Counted from the first letter of the stretch, positions 17,532 through 28,531 are shown. The stretch is 64,000 bases of DNA from Terriglobia bacterium (GCA_020072585.1 JAIQGL010000033.1:1-64000); one strand, 5' to 3'. Notes: generated from the sequence alone by a model not told the origin. Program-made: numbers and translations.

Positions 17532-17979
17532 TTACCAAAATGAAACTCACAGTATGTAAATTCTAAGTTATTGAAATCAGACGTCCGAACAGCAGGATTT
17601 CAAGACCATACCCTTTATCCAGAAATAATCTTGGCTTTGTTATCAATAACTTACAAAAACAACAACTGCACAAAAAAGGAAGCCCCCATAAGACAACGTT
17701 CACTGGGCTCTCACCTTTGGCAGTATTCCCGAGGCTTCCATAGCCTGGGCCAGACTTTCGTTCGCCCTACCGGGGCTTGATGCTCAAGTAATAGCTTGAT
17801 GAGCATCTCTTGGAGCTAACTCAGGAGGATAGGGCAGGCTGACGTAAAGACCGCAGCGGAGCAGATTCGGGTAAAAGAATCACACAAGGAGTTTCCTGCG
17901 CAGCCGGGGCGGCTGCGGTCCATGATTAGTTTTCCTGACAACACTGGCTTCTGATGCACGGAAGTTCCCTTCATTTATT
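17532..17979. other. intergenic stretch with several hairpins, possible structured RNA
   Basis: No convincing gene. Inverted repeats are GGAAGCC (17678-17684) with GGCTTCC (17733-17739), GATGCTCA (17779-17786) with TGAGCATC (17800-17807), GACCGCAG (17849-17856) with CTGCGGTC (17913-17920), and GCAGCC/GGCTGC (17900-17905, 17911-17916). The nested arrangement would suit a structured leader or small RNA, but I recognise no known class. Confidence 0.4.
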
Positions 17980-18033
17980 TAGACAAAATGTCTAAAATGT
18001 CTATTGACATATCATTTGTTCCCTGCCTATAAT
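17980..18033 (+). promoter_or_regulatory. near-consensus sigma-70 promoter with two palindromic operators
   Basis: TTGACA (18004-18009) and TATAAT (18028-18033) are separated by 18 bases, which matches the housekeeping consensus in both boxes. TAGAC-aaaat-GTCTA (17980-17994) lies just upstream, and ATGTC-tatt-GACAT (17997-18010) overlaps the -35 box. The two palindromes share GAC/GTC half-site cores about 16 bases apart, so a repressor bound there would block polymerase. The promoter points toward the nuclease gene at 18189. Confidence 0.75.
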
Positions 18034-18098
18034 GGGCGGATTTTGGAAAATTGCAAAGCACCAACGGTATCCCTTAGGAACTGAAAAACAATCAAGCA

Positions 18099-18168
18099 CA
18101 AGGTCCCTCGGGCCTACTCGCCGGCTGACGAAAGCGCCGGCTCGCTTAACGGCCTCTCGGGATGACGA
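18099..18168. repeat. double-stem dispersed repeat, copy C, in a 5' leader
   Basis: 70 bases. The inner stem is GCCGGC-tgacgaaagc-GCCGGC and the outer stem is GGCC/GGCC plus TCCC/GGGA. It lies between the promoter at 18004-18033 and the ribosome site at 18178-18181, so it should be transcribed in the leader of the nuclease gene. It also contains an ATG (18162) in frame with that gene. Confidence 0.75.
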
Positions 18169-18188
18169 TCTTTCAATTGGAGCGAAAA

Positions 18189-19007
18189 ATGACCCGTGAA
18201 GAAGTGATCAGCGTGATCAAACAGGCGGCCGAGGAAACCGGTCATGTGCCCAGGATGGGCGAGTTGCTCAAGACGAAACGGATCAGCCAGTACGACGTGC
18301 GGAAGCATTTTGGAGTCTATGCGTCGGCACTGAATGCCTGCGGTCTTGAAGGCCAGGGCTCAGGGTACGACCTGAATATGAGGCAGCTGTTTACCGATTG
18401 GGCGGAGGTGGCCCGCCGGACGGGGCGCGTTCCGACGGTGGGAGATTACGAGCAGCACAGCCGCTACAGCCTGAAGCCGCTGATGAGGAAGTTTGGGGCC
18501 TGGCCGCGCGTAGCGGCGGGAATGGCACAATACGCGCGCGAAGATGGCCTGGAGGAAGACGGCAAGGACGTACTGGAGGTGGTGGCCACGCACCTGGAAG
18601 CGCAGCGGAAAAACCCCAGGACTTCAAAGTGGAGCACGCCGAGGATTTTGCGCCCAGGCCTGATGAAGGGCGAGCCGGTCTATGGGAGCCCGACGGTAGA
18701 CGCTCACCTGATGCTGGCGCCGACGAACGAACAGGGCGTGGTGTTTCTGTTTGGGGCGGTAGCGCGGAGGCTGGGCTTTGTGGTGCTGCGGATACAGACG
18801 GAGTATCCGGATTGCGAGGCGCTACGGGAGATGGAGCCGGGCCTGTGGCAGCTGGTAAAGATCGAGTTTGAACACGAGAGCAGAAATTTTCTGCTGCATG
18901 GGCACAAGCCAGAGAAAGGCCATTTGATTGTGTGCTGGAGGCATAACTGGGAAGAATGTCCGCTGGAGGTGATTGAGTTGAGGACGGCGGTGAAGGAGCT
19001 GGAGTGA
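18189..19007 (+). CDS. predicted nuclease with homing-endonuclease-associated repeats
   Basis: 272 residues. Two helical repeats (about 2-53 and 65-115), each with a TGxVP motif and a closing FGxxxxALNACGL or FGAWPRVAAGM segment, resemble the DNA-binding HNH-associated repeat. The C-terminal part (about 180-270) reads as a PD-(D/E)xK-like core: YPDCEA (D208), VKIEFEHES (E226, E228), HLIVCWRHNW and VIEL. I infer site-specific or structure-specific DNA binding and cleavage. ATG 18189 is preferred over 18162, which lies in the repeat, because GGAG at 18178 is correctly spaced. Codon use matches core genes, unlike the NACHT gene upstream. Confidence 0.7.
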   Translation: MTREEVISVIKQAAEETGHVPRMGELLKTKRISQYDVRKHFGVYASALNACGLEGQGSGYDLNMRQLFTDWAEVARRTGRVPTVGDYEQHSRYSLKPLMRKFGAWPRVAAGMAQYAREDGLEEDGKDVLEVVATHLEAQRKNPRTSKWSTPRILRPGLMKGEPVYGSPTVDAHLMLAPTNEQGVVFLFGAVARRLGFVVLRIQTEYPDCEALREMEPGLWQLVKIEFEHESRNFLLHGHKPEKGHLIVCWRHNWEECPLEVIELRTAVKELE

Positions 19008-19099
19008 AGAAGAAATTGCCAAAATCGCCGGAATTGCCAAAAAATCCAAATTGAACGTCGCTTGGCTAAGACGTGGGGCTGGGGCACGGACAGTTTCTG

Positions 19100-19202
19100 G
19101 TGAGAACTCCCTGGATCAGCATGTTAGATGGAAATATTGCCGGGATCTTTCGACTTCGGCTTTACTCCCTGCGGTCGTTTCAGCCTGCGCTCAAGACGAC
19201 AG
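19100..19202. repeat. dispersed intergenic repeat, copy 2
   Basis: The stretch starts GTGAGAACTCCCTGGATC and shares that word and TTCGACTT with 2862-2960. It ends with a CAAGACGACAG phrase. No gene lies in 19008-19342. Confidence 0.5.
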
Positions 19203-19216
19203 GTTCCAGGAGTTTT

Positions 19217-19280
19217 CTGTTGTTGTAAGTCTCTGTTGTTATGGGTTTCTGTTGTTATGGGTTTCTGTTGTTGTGGGTTT
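19217..19280. repeat. four tandem 16-base repeats
   Basis: The unit CTGTTGTTATGGGTTT occurs at 19217, 19233, 19249 and 19265. Units 2 and 3 are identical, unit 4 has one change, and unit 1 differs at the end. There are no spacers, so it is a minisatellite rather than a CRISPR array. It lies just downstream of the convergent CorC-type gene. Confidence 0.8.
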
Positions 19281-19342
19281 CTGACGGTGATGTGGTTGGG
19301 AGCGATAGCGATCCCTCGCTGCGCTTCGGGATTGCAGAAAAC

Positions 19343-20704
19343 CTAAATCGCCTGCTCCAGCGGGGCCGGCGGGTTCAGGTTTTCGATTTTGACGCGGACG
19401 ATGCGGTGGCCGTCCATCTGGAGGACGGTGTAGCGGCGGCCATCGAATTCAAAGCGCTCGCCGCCTTTGGGGATTTTACCGAGCTGGTCCATGACGAAGC
19501 CGGCGAGGGTTTCAAAGCCTTCTTCGCGGGGAAGTACGATGTCATATTGGGTTTCCAGATCGCGGAGGTTGAAGCCGCCATCGAGCACCACGGCGCCTGA
19601 AGCCAGGGCCACGGCGGGGCGCTGGGCGACGTCAAATTCGTCTTCCAGCTCACCGACGATCTGCTCCAGCACATCTTCCACGGTCACCAGCCCGCTGATG
19701 GAGCCGAATTCGTCCACCACCATGGCGAGATGGCGTTTGCGCCTTTGGAATTCCAGCAGGAGATCGTCAAGATTTTTGCTTTCAGGAACGAAGAGCACCT
19801 CGCGCATGATGTTGCGCACTTTCAGGTCGCCGGAGCGGCTGGAGTAGAGGTCACTGGCAGAGAGCCGCAGCTGCATCAGGCGGGAGACGTCCTTGGAATA
19901 GAGCAGGCCAACGATGTTTTCCCGGCCCTTCTCAGGATCGTAAACGGGAACACGGGAGTGCTGCTCTTCCACGACTTTGGCCATGGCTTCTTCTAGAGGC
20001 ATGTCCGCTGGAAGAGAGAAGATTTTATGCCGAGGCACCATGATTTCCCGCACGGTGACATAGCCGAGTTCAAGAGCGTTATGGATCATCTCTTCTTCGG
20101 CTTCAGGCAGCAGGCCCAGACGGCGGCTGGCGGTAACGATGAGCTTGAGTTCGTCCGCGGAGTGGGCGCTGCCTTCACGGCGGAGCCGGGAGCCGAAGCC
20201 GCGCAGCACCAGGTTGGCGGACCGGTTCATGATGCCCAGGAAAGGATGGGAGAGGGTCATGAAGACGTCCATGGGGCCGGCCACGGCCAGGGCGACGCGT
20301 TCCGCGCGCTCCAGAGCCAGAGACTTGGGGACCAATTCGCCGAGAATGATCAACAAATAGGTAATAACTATGAAGGCCAAAGTGGCGGAAAGTCCATGGG
20401 CCCAAACGCGGGCGTAAGGGATGGAACCGAGCCAAGGCTCGATAATCCTGGCCAGAGTTCCCTCACCCACCCAACCCAGGCCGAGACTGGCCAGGGTGAC
20501 GCCAAACTGTACGGCGGGAAGAAACTCGTCCAGCCGCTGCTGGATCTTACGGACGGTGCGCGCACCGATGCGCCGCTGCTCGATCAGCTGCTGGATCCGG
20601 GTATCACGGACGCTAACCATGGCGAACTCGGCGGCAACGAAAAAGGCGTTAGCTGCCACAAGGAGAACCACCAGGATGATCCTGAGCAGGACCAGTGTGA
20701 CCAT
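19343..20704 (-). CDS. CNNM/CorC-family membrane protein (HlyC/CorC type)
   Basis: 453 residues. A DUF21/CNNM transmembrane domain of about four helices covers residues 1-190 (NAFFVAAEFAMVSVRDTRI, FGVTLASLGLGWVGE). A CBS pair (about 210-330) contains VREIMVPRHKIFSLP and RHLAMVVDEFGSISGLVTVEDVLEQIVGE. A CorC/HlyC transporter-associated domain closes the protein (VVLDGGFNLRDLE). Relatives are implicated in Mg2+ or Co2+ transport or in membrane integrity. ATG 20704 is used rather than TTG 20713. Confidence 0.9.
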   Translation of the reverse strand: MVTLVLLRIILVVLLVAANAFFVAAEFAMVSVRDTRIQQLIEQRRIGARTVRKIQQRLDEFLPAVQFGVTLASLGLGWVGEGTLARIIEPWLGSIPYARVWAHGLSATLAFIVITYLLIILGELVPKSLALERAERVALAVAGPMDVFMTLSHPFLGIMNRSANLVLRGFGSRLRREGSAHSADELKLIVTASRRLGLLPEAEEEMIHNALELGYVTVREIMVPRHKIFSLPADMPLEEAMAKVVEEQHSRVPVYDPEKGRENIVGLLYSKDVSRLMQLRLSASDLYSSRSGDLKVRNIMREVLFVPESKNLDDLLLEFQRRKRHLAMVVDEFGSISGLVTVEDVLEQIVGELEDEFDVAQRPAVALASGAVVLDGGFNLRDLETQYDIVLPREEGFETLAGFVMDQLGKIPKGGERFEFDGRRYTVLQMDGHRIVRVKIENLNPPAPLEQAI

Positions 20705-20895
20705 GGAGTGCAATCATATACCGGAGAGGCCCTCCGGCAGAAAGGCCGAAAGTGTAATCCTTGCCATGGGTTGCTGTCTTTTTTATGGCTCTGGTGTCTA
20801 AAAAGATGGCCGCCACGGATTAAGTGTGCCTTTCCGGGAACTTCTTAGCTTCGGCCATCGTATTCAAAAGCGACACACCAATGAGGGGTCCCCCC

Positions 20896-22098
20896 ATGGC
20901 AAATGGCAAAAAAAAGAGCAGGCGGGTCGTCTATATCCTAAGTGCGTTTGCACTCATTCTAGTGATAGTGGTCGGATTGGTGGCAGCTACCCGTGGCAGC
21001 ACAAAAATCGACCCATCCAAACTCGCAAAGGTGGAACGCGGCGATCTGGCCAAAAGCGTGGTAGCAACAGGCAAAATTGAGCCCATTACCAAGGTTGAGG
21101 TGAAGTCCAAGGCCAGCGGCATTGTGCAAAAACTGCTGGTGGACTATGGAGAAAAAGTCAAAAAAGACCAGGTATTGGCAGAACTGGACAAAGAAGAGAT
21201 CCTGGCCCAGGTGAACCAGCAAAAAGCTTCTTTGCAAGCCGCGGAGGCCGCGGCCCGCGCCGCCGATGCCGACATGCAACGCGCCAAAGTGGATGCCGAA
21301 GGCCCGGACGTACCAATGCTGAAGCGCGCTTATGAACGCGCACAGAAAATGTCAAAGGATGGCGTGGTTTCCGAGTCGGCCCTGGATGATGCCCAGAAAA
21401 ACTACGAACTGGCGCTGAACAAACAGCATCTGGGCAAGGCCAACCTTGTTTCAGCCACGGCCAAACTCAAACAGGCTGAGGCACAAGTAGCCCAGGCCCA
21501 GGCGCTGCTGGAGCAGAAAGAAAAGGAGTACCACAACTCGACCATCGTCTCACCGATTGACGGCGTGGTGCTTTCGCGCGACGTTGAAGTGGGCACGGCC
21601 GTGAGTTCGATCCTGGTGCTGGGCTCTTCCGCAACGCTGGTGATGACGCTGGGCGATACCCGCGAAGTTTATGTAAAAGGGAAAGTAGACGAATCAGATA
21701 TTGGAAAAGTTTATTTGGGCCAGCCGGCGCGGATCAAAGTTGAGTCATATAAAGACCGCACTTTCTCCGGCAAGGTCACCAAGATCTCCCCGATGGGAGT
21801 GGAGAAAGATAACGTCACTACATTTGAAGTGAGGGTTTCCATTGATAACTCCAAGGGCGAACTGAAGTCGCAGATGACGGCCAATGCCGAGGTGCTTCTG
21901 GAAGAGCACAAAGGCATATTAATGGTCCCTGAAGGCGCCCTGATTTATGACAAAGATCGCAAGGCCTCAGTGGAGATACCGGAACCGAACGCGAAAGATG
22001 GACGCAAGAAGCTGGATGTAACCGTAGGAATTTCCAACGGCTCCAAGACCGAACTACTTTCCGGCCTGAAGGAAGGCCAGCAGGTCATCCTGCAATAA
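20896..22098 (+). CDS. periplasmic adaptor subunit, MacA/HlyD type
   Basis: 400 residues. One N-terminal membrane helix (about 12-31) is followed by a biotinyl-lipoyl half motif (VKSKASGIVQKLLVDYGEKVKKDQVLAELD), a long alpha-helical hairpin rich in Ala, Gln and Lys (about 95-220), the second lipoyl half (STIVSPIDGVVLSRDVEVG), and a beta-barrel plus membrane-proximal domain. The protein would link an inner-membrane MacB-like ABC exporter to an outer-membrane channel. No MacB gene adjoins it, so the partner must be elsewhere. ATG 20896 has GAGGGG seven bases upstream. Confidence 0.87.
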   Translation: MANGKKKSRRVVYILSAFALILVIVVGLVAATRGSTKIDPSKLAKVERGDLAKSVVATGKIEPITKVEVKSKASGIVQKLLVDYGEKVKKDQVLAELDKEEILAQVNQQKASLQAAEAAARAADADMQRAKVDAEGPDVPMLKRAYERAQKMSKDGVVSESALDDAQKNYELALNKQHLGKANLVSATAKLKQAEAQVAQAQALLEQKEKEYHNSTIVSPIDGVVLSRDVEVGTAVSSILVLGSSATLVMTLGDTREVYVKGKVDESDIGKVYLGQPARIKVESYKDRTFSGKVTKISPMGVEKDNVTTFEVRVSIDNSKGELKSQMTANAEVLLEEHKGILMVPEGALIYDKDRKASVEIPEPNAKDGRKKLDVTVGISNGSKTELLSGLKEGQQVILQ

Positions 22099-22124
22099 AC
22101 CAACTGAAAAATGCTGGAGGCGAA

Positions 22125-23105
22125 ATGAAATCAGTTAAATTTTTGGCGCTTGCAATTACCCTGTGCGCGCTGGCAGTGCTGCCACTAAACGCTGCAACCA
22201 CCGGCCATTTTGAACGTACCCTGCAAGTGAGCGGGACTGTAGACCTGGAGGTCACCTCCGGTTCGGGCAACATTACCGTGCACCAGGGCAGCGCGGGAAC
22301 AGTTGCTGTAACGGCAAAAATCCACGCTAACAACGGTTCGTGGCTTTTTGGCGGCGGTAATGTGGAAGAAAGAATCCATAAGATTGAGCAGAACCCGCCC
22401 ATCGTGCAGCAGGGCAACACCATACGGATCGGCAGGATTGAAGACCGCGAGCTGACAAGAAATATTTCCATCGATTATGACGTTACGGTCCCGCCGCAGA
22501 CCAAGCTGACATCGCACACCGGCTCCGGCGATCAGACGATCAGCGGCCTGCAACTACCCATGACAGCGAAAACCGGCTCCGGCAACATTACGGTGGACCG
22601 CGTTTCCGCTGAAACGCGGGTCAGTTCAGGATCGGGAGATCTGAAAATCAACTCGATCAAAGGAATTCTGTATGCCGAGACGGGCAGCGGCAACATTCAT
22701 GCAGAAGACGTTGCCGGCGACGTTTTTGCCAATACCGGCAGCGGGGATGTCGATGTCCGCCAGAATAACGGCGGAAGCGTGAAGGCGCAGACGGGATCGG
22801 GGAACATCCGGTTGCATGGCGTGAAAGGCGGCCTGCGCGCCGATGCCGGCAGCGGCGACATACACGCTGAAGGCGAGCCAACCGCGGACTGGCGACTGGG
22901 AGCCGGCTCCGGCAACATTACGCTGAAAGTGCCAACGCAAGCTTCTTTCAACATTGATGCGCGCACTTCTTCCGGCACATTGAAGGTCAACCATCCGGTA
23001 ACAATGCAGGGCTCCCTGGCCAAAAACCATATTCAGGGCAAGGTCGGGAACGGCGGCGTGCTATTGGACGTTCATACCGGCTCAGGCGACATAGAGGTCC
23101 AGTAA
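22125..23105 (+). CDS. secreted DUF4097-like putative adhesin
   Basis: 326 residues with a signal peptide (about 1-24, ending NAA). The mature protein is a series of short beta-strand repeats with alternating GSGNI and GSGD turns, for example VTSGSGNITVHQG, AKTGSGNITVDRV and ADAGSGDIHAEG. This is the pattern of the DUF4097/DUF2807 beta-solenoid family, whose members are exported and often co-occur with anti-sigma systems. Function is unknown. It starts 26 bases after the adaptor gene and has a strong TGGAGG site, so co-transcription is likely. Confidence 0.82.
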   Translation: MKSVKFLALAITLCALAVLPLNAATTGHFERTLQVSGTVDLEVTSGSGNITVHQGSAGTVAVTAKIHANNGSWLFGGGNVEERIHKIEQNPPIVQQGNTIRIGRIEDRELTRNISIDYDVTVPPQTKLTSHTGSGDQTISGLQLPMTAKTGSGNITVDRVSAETRVSSGSGDLKINSIKGILYAETGSGNIHAEDVAGDVFANTGSGDVDVRQNNGGSVKAQTGSGNIRLHGVKGGLRADAGSGDIHAEGEPTADWRLGAGSGNITLKVPTQASFNIDARTSSGTLKVNHPVTMQGSLAKNHIQGKVGNGGVLLDVHTGSGDIEVQ

Positions 23106-23747
23106 GACATTCCGTTTGCAGCGTCTGTTGGCGGATTTAGCCATAAACTTCAGGCGAGTCCGGCAACGGCGCTGCAAATCACAGCTGACTCATGAGAATT
23201 AACTCATCATTTAAAACTATAGGTTCTATTGGCAGACCACAGTTAAGCGATATTTTCTTCCTATCAAATCAATTGGCTTGGAATATTGAACCATAGTTAA
23301 AATCTATTGGTTCCATTAAAAATTCAGGCATTCTGAGAAAGTCTAATCTCCTTCCAACTCTGCTTTAATCCTGGCAGTGCATTCTCTCTTTCGTTCAGCG
23401 GATTCTTTGGTACGAAGCAAGCCTGCGGAGTAATCCATAGGCTAAGACTATTTCACTCAAAGTTCCCGCTCCGGGCAATCAGGCTACGCAGGCTGGTTGT
23501 ATAGGGCGCTTTACGGTGGCTAAGGACACGTGTGCAAACGCAGCGGCGGGAAACCGTCCGCAGCTTTCGTCCACAGGTCGCTAGACCCCGCTTTTCTCCC
23601 ATCATCCATCGCAGCCGGCATGTAGTCCAGTGGATATACAGCCGGTATCTTTTCGCGCTGCAGAAATACGCTGCGGACGCCAGAGGATACGTCTGTCCCA
23701 AATCCCCGGGAACAGCAGTACAGATGGAAGGACGAAATTGCGCAGCC
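23106..23747. other. AT-rich intergenic stretch
   Basis: No reliable gene. The part 23190-23330 is AT-rich, with imperfect inverted words around CTATAGGTTC (about 23217) and GAACCATAG (about 23288), and related CTATTGGTTCC (about 23305). An open frame runs from 23532 into the next gene, but its composition there is unlike protein. Confidence 0.4.
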
Positions 23748-24704
23748 ATGATGCACTTCAGGACCACCACTTATCGGAACCCAGCCAGCGCGCGGCAACC
23801 GGACGTTTGGACAGAAACAGCAGCACCGCCAGCACGCGCGCAGACAGGCGCCGACTGGCTCTCAGCCTTTGCCCGCGCGGCAATACAAACGGTTTCACCT
23901 TCGTCAGTGCGCGAGTTCTTCCGCGAACTTGACGCCAATGACCGCGTGCTTTCGCGGCTTGGTTGGGCGCTGGTGCTGGCCGTGCCAGTCTTCGCGGCGC
24001 TGGCATTCGTTGCTCCAGCGGCTGCAGTGAATCCATGGATCAAGCCCATCAAGTTCTCCATGTCATTCTCAACCTTTGCAACCACCATCAGCCTGTTGCT
24101 GATGGCGCTGCGGATCCCGCAGTGGCAGCTGAGACTCGCAAGGCGAATCATTGCGGTGAGTGTTGCATTGGAAATTCTCAGCCTGAGTGCGCAGGCATGG
24201 CGCAGCGCCTACCCTTCTGCTGGATATCTTTTGCTGGACAGATCTCTTGCACAGATAACAAATGCCATGGTCATGGTGAACACCGCGATTGTGGTTTGGA
24301 TGCTGGTATTGTTCTGCATGAACCGAGTGTGTGCTGATCTGGCAGACAGACCAATGGTCGCTGCCATCCGCTACAGCATTGTGATTTTTCTGGCGGGCAA
24401 TGCCATCGGGGGATACATGCTCTCGCGCGGCTCACACACGGTCGGCGCACCCGACAACAGTCCCGGGCTTCCTTTTGTGAACTGGAGCACTCTCGGCGGA
24501 GATTTACGGATTGCACATTTCATTGCCATTCACGCGATCCAGATCATTCCGCTGTTCGCTTACATACTGTCGCAGATGACCCCGATTCCAGCAGTAAAGC
24601 ACCGGCGGATAGCGATCGCCGTGCTGGCCATTGCCGTAAGTTTGGCGGTGAGTGGAACGTTTGTACAAGCAGCGCTGGGGCATCCCTTGCTAGCGATCCA
24701 TTGA
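23748..24704 (+). CDS. multi-pass membrane protein of unknown function
   Basis: 318 residues with about seven membrane helices after a 65-residue soluble N-terminus. Conserved-looking features are NPWIKPIKFSMSF after the first helix and HFIAIHAIQIIPLFAYIL near the C-terminus. That second motif is shared by an uncharacterised family of bacterial integral membrane proteins that I know only as hypothetical. The start is uncertain: ATGs at 23724, 23748 and 23751 are in frame. Confidence 0.72.
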   Translation: MMHFRTTTYRNPASARQPDVWTETAAPPARAQTGADWLSAFARAAIQTVSPSSVREFFRELDANDRVLSRLGWALVLAVPVFAALAFVAPAAAVNPWIKPIKFSMSFSTFATTISLLLMALRIPQWQLRLARRIIAVSVALEILSLSAQAWRSAYPSAGYLLLDRSLAQITNAMVMVNTAIVVWMLVLFCMNRVCADLADRPMVAAIRYSIVIFLAGNAIGGYMLSRGSHTVGAPDNSPGLPFVNWSTLGGDLRIAHFIAIHAIQIIPLFAYILSQMTPIPAVKHRRIAIAVLAIAVSLAVSGTFVQAALGHPLLAIH

Positions 24705-24734
24705 TTTGACCTGCGCGGTGAAAGGAGTTCAGTG

Positions 24735-25100
24735 ATGAGTGTGCTTTGTATAAGCGTCGCGAGTGTTGCGTTAGCGGAGACTGGGCCGCGATCCGCCTCA
24801 CAACGCCACAGCTCCGGCAAGCCCACACTGAAGCTACATAAGATGGTAGAGCCTATCTACCCTGAAGCAGCGCTAAAGAACGGCATTCGCGGAACCGTGG
24901 TGGTGGAAGTACTGATCGATAAGCAGGGAGTGCCGCAGGCAGTCCACGCTTTAAGAGGCGATCCCACTCTGGTAAACACGGTTTCGCAGGCGATACAGCA
25001 GTGGCGTTGGCAGCCTTATCGGCTCAACCGCCAGGCTATTGCCGTAGAGATGATGATTGCAGTGAATTTTGAACCTGAGATGGTCGAAGAGCCGGTCTGA
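24735..25100 (+). CDS. short TonB C-terminal domain protein
   Basis: 121 residues. A short hydrophobic N-terminus (about 1-15, signal-like) is followed by a TonB/TolA C-terminal fold (about 35-115): VEPIYPEAALKNGIRGTVVVEVLIDKQG, then AIQQWRWQPYRLNRQ. It lacks the long proline-rich spacer and clear membrane anchor of a real TonB, so it is more likely a periplasmic protein using the fold. AAGGAG is well spaced before ATG 24735. It follows the membrane protein gene by 30 bases. Confidence 0.78.
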   Translation: MSVLCISVASVALAETGPRSASQRHSSGKPTLKLHKMVEPIYPEAALKNGIRGTVVVEVLIDKQGVPQAVHALRGDPTLVNTVSQAIQQWRWQPYRLNRQAIAVEMMIAVNFEPEMVEEPV

Positions 25101-25131
25101 CGGCTGTGGCCCCTCTTCCCCGCTTGCACGA

Positions 25132-25160
25132 TTGATCTTCTTTCCCTAACATGTTATAAA
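25132..25160 (+). promoter_or_regulatory. possible promoter for the pyrophosphatase gene
   Basis: TTGATC (25132-25137) and TATAAA (25155-25160) are 17 bases apart and follow the stop of the previous gene. It implies a leader of about 180 bases before the pyrophosphatase start; no known riboswitch is recognisable in it. Confidence 0.4.
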
Positions 25161-25348
25161 AGCGAGTTTTACTGGACTAGCCCGGTAGGGCGGAAACAGG
25201 GGTTTCTGCAAGGGCCAGCCAATGATTCCAACGCGGCCAAACCTCAAACCACTTGTTCTTGATGTGGAAGCGCGTTTCGGGAATTGCCAGTGAAACGTAA
25301 TTAAACCGATAACGTCCACATTTCTTAGATTTCTTGGAGGATTTACAT

Positions 25349-27949
<2,601 letters not shown>

Positions 27950-27970
27950 TCGCAGAATAAACAAAAATAA

Positions 27971-27998
27971 AAGCCCGCTTTGGCGGGCTTTTTATTTT
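27971..27998. terminator. bidirectional intrinsic terminator
   Basis: AAGCCCGC (27971-27978), a TTTG loop, then GCGGGCTT (27983-27990), flanked by an A-rich run before and a T-rich run after. It lies between the convergent pyrophosphatase gene and the minus-strand gene at 28009-28401 and can serve both. Confidence 0.92.
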
Positions 27999-28008
27999 TG
28001 AGAATCGC

Positions 28009-28401
28009 TCAGTGTGGATAGGGGCCAGGAAGCGTCTTTTGCAAAGGGTCGGTTTTCTGTGGCGGCCCAATGGCGTCCTTCATCTTGTCTTTTACCTTGC
28101 GGGCCAGCTTCTCCACTTCATCGGCTTTGCGGACTACATCGAGCGACAACAGGTTTTCATTGGTCTTGTCCACGGCGGCCTTTAGCTCTGAAGCAAGCTG
28201 GAACAGCTTGTCAGTCTCGTCCCGGATGTCCTGCTGACGCTTCTTGTTGGCTTCTTTCATCATCCGGTCCTGCATTTCTTTTTGCGCGGGGTCCTGGCGC
28301 GTTTCAAATTGCGGAGCTTTAACCGGAGCACCGGTAGCGAGCAGTGCAGCTCCGCCGGAAAACAAAACCAGCGCGGTAATCAAGCAAACTTTTCCTGACA
28401 C
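28009..28401 (-). CDS. small exported helical protein
   Basis: 130 residues beginning with GTG 28401, preceded by AGAGAGG. A signal peptide covers about residues 1-24. The mature part is highly charged and helical (QKEMQDRMMKEANKKRQQD, then TDKLFQLASELKAAVDKTNEN), ending in a Pro-rich tail. A periplasmic coiled-coil-like protein; function unknown. Confidence 0.72.
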   Translation of the reverse strand: MSGKVCLITALVLFSGGAALLATGAPVKAPQFETRQDPAQKEMQDRMMKEANKKRQQDIRDETDKLFQLASELKAAVDKTNENLLSLDVVRKADEVEKLARKVKDKMKDAIGPPQKTDPLQKTLPGPYPH

Positions 28402-28531
28402 TATAACCTCTCTGGATTAAGACGTGCCCCGATTATAAAAGTTACCGCCGCAAAGCGCACAACGCAGGCCAGGGAAGGTTCCAAGGCAAGCTGCATGGTT
28501 TTGCCTCAGTTATAATCGGCGACAGACAAGC

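Noticed and set aside
17571-17780. Small reading frame after the NACHT gene
   Set aside because: Only 69 codons, poor start context and covered by inverted repeats; more likely non-coding.
14685-19007. NACHT gene and the HNH-repeat nuclease as one operon
   Set aside because: They are 657 bases apart, the second has its own strong promoter, and base composition differs sharply.
19217-19280. CRISPR array
   Set aside because: The 16-base units follow each other directly without spacers and no cas gene is present.
23532-23747. N-terminal extension of the membrane protein gene
   Set aside because: The frame is open but the translated part is Arg/Gln-rich without protein-like pattern, and better ATG starts follow.
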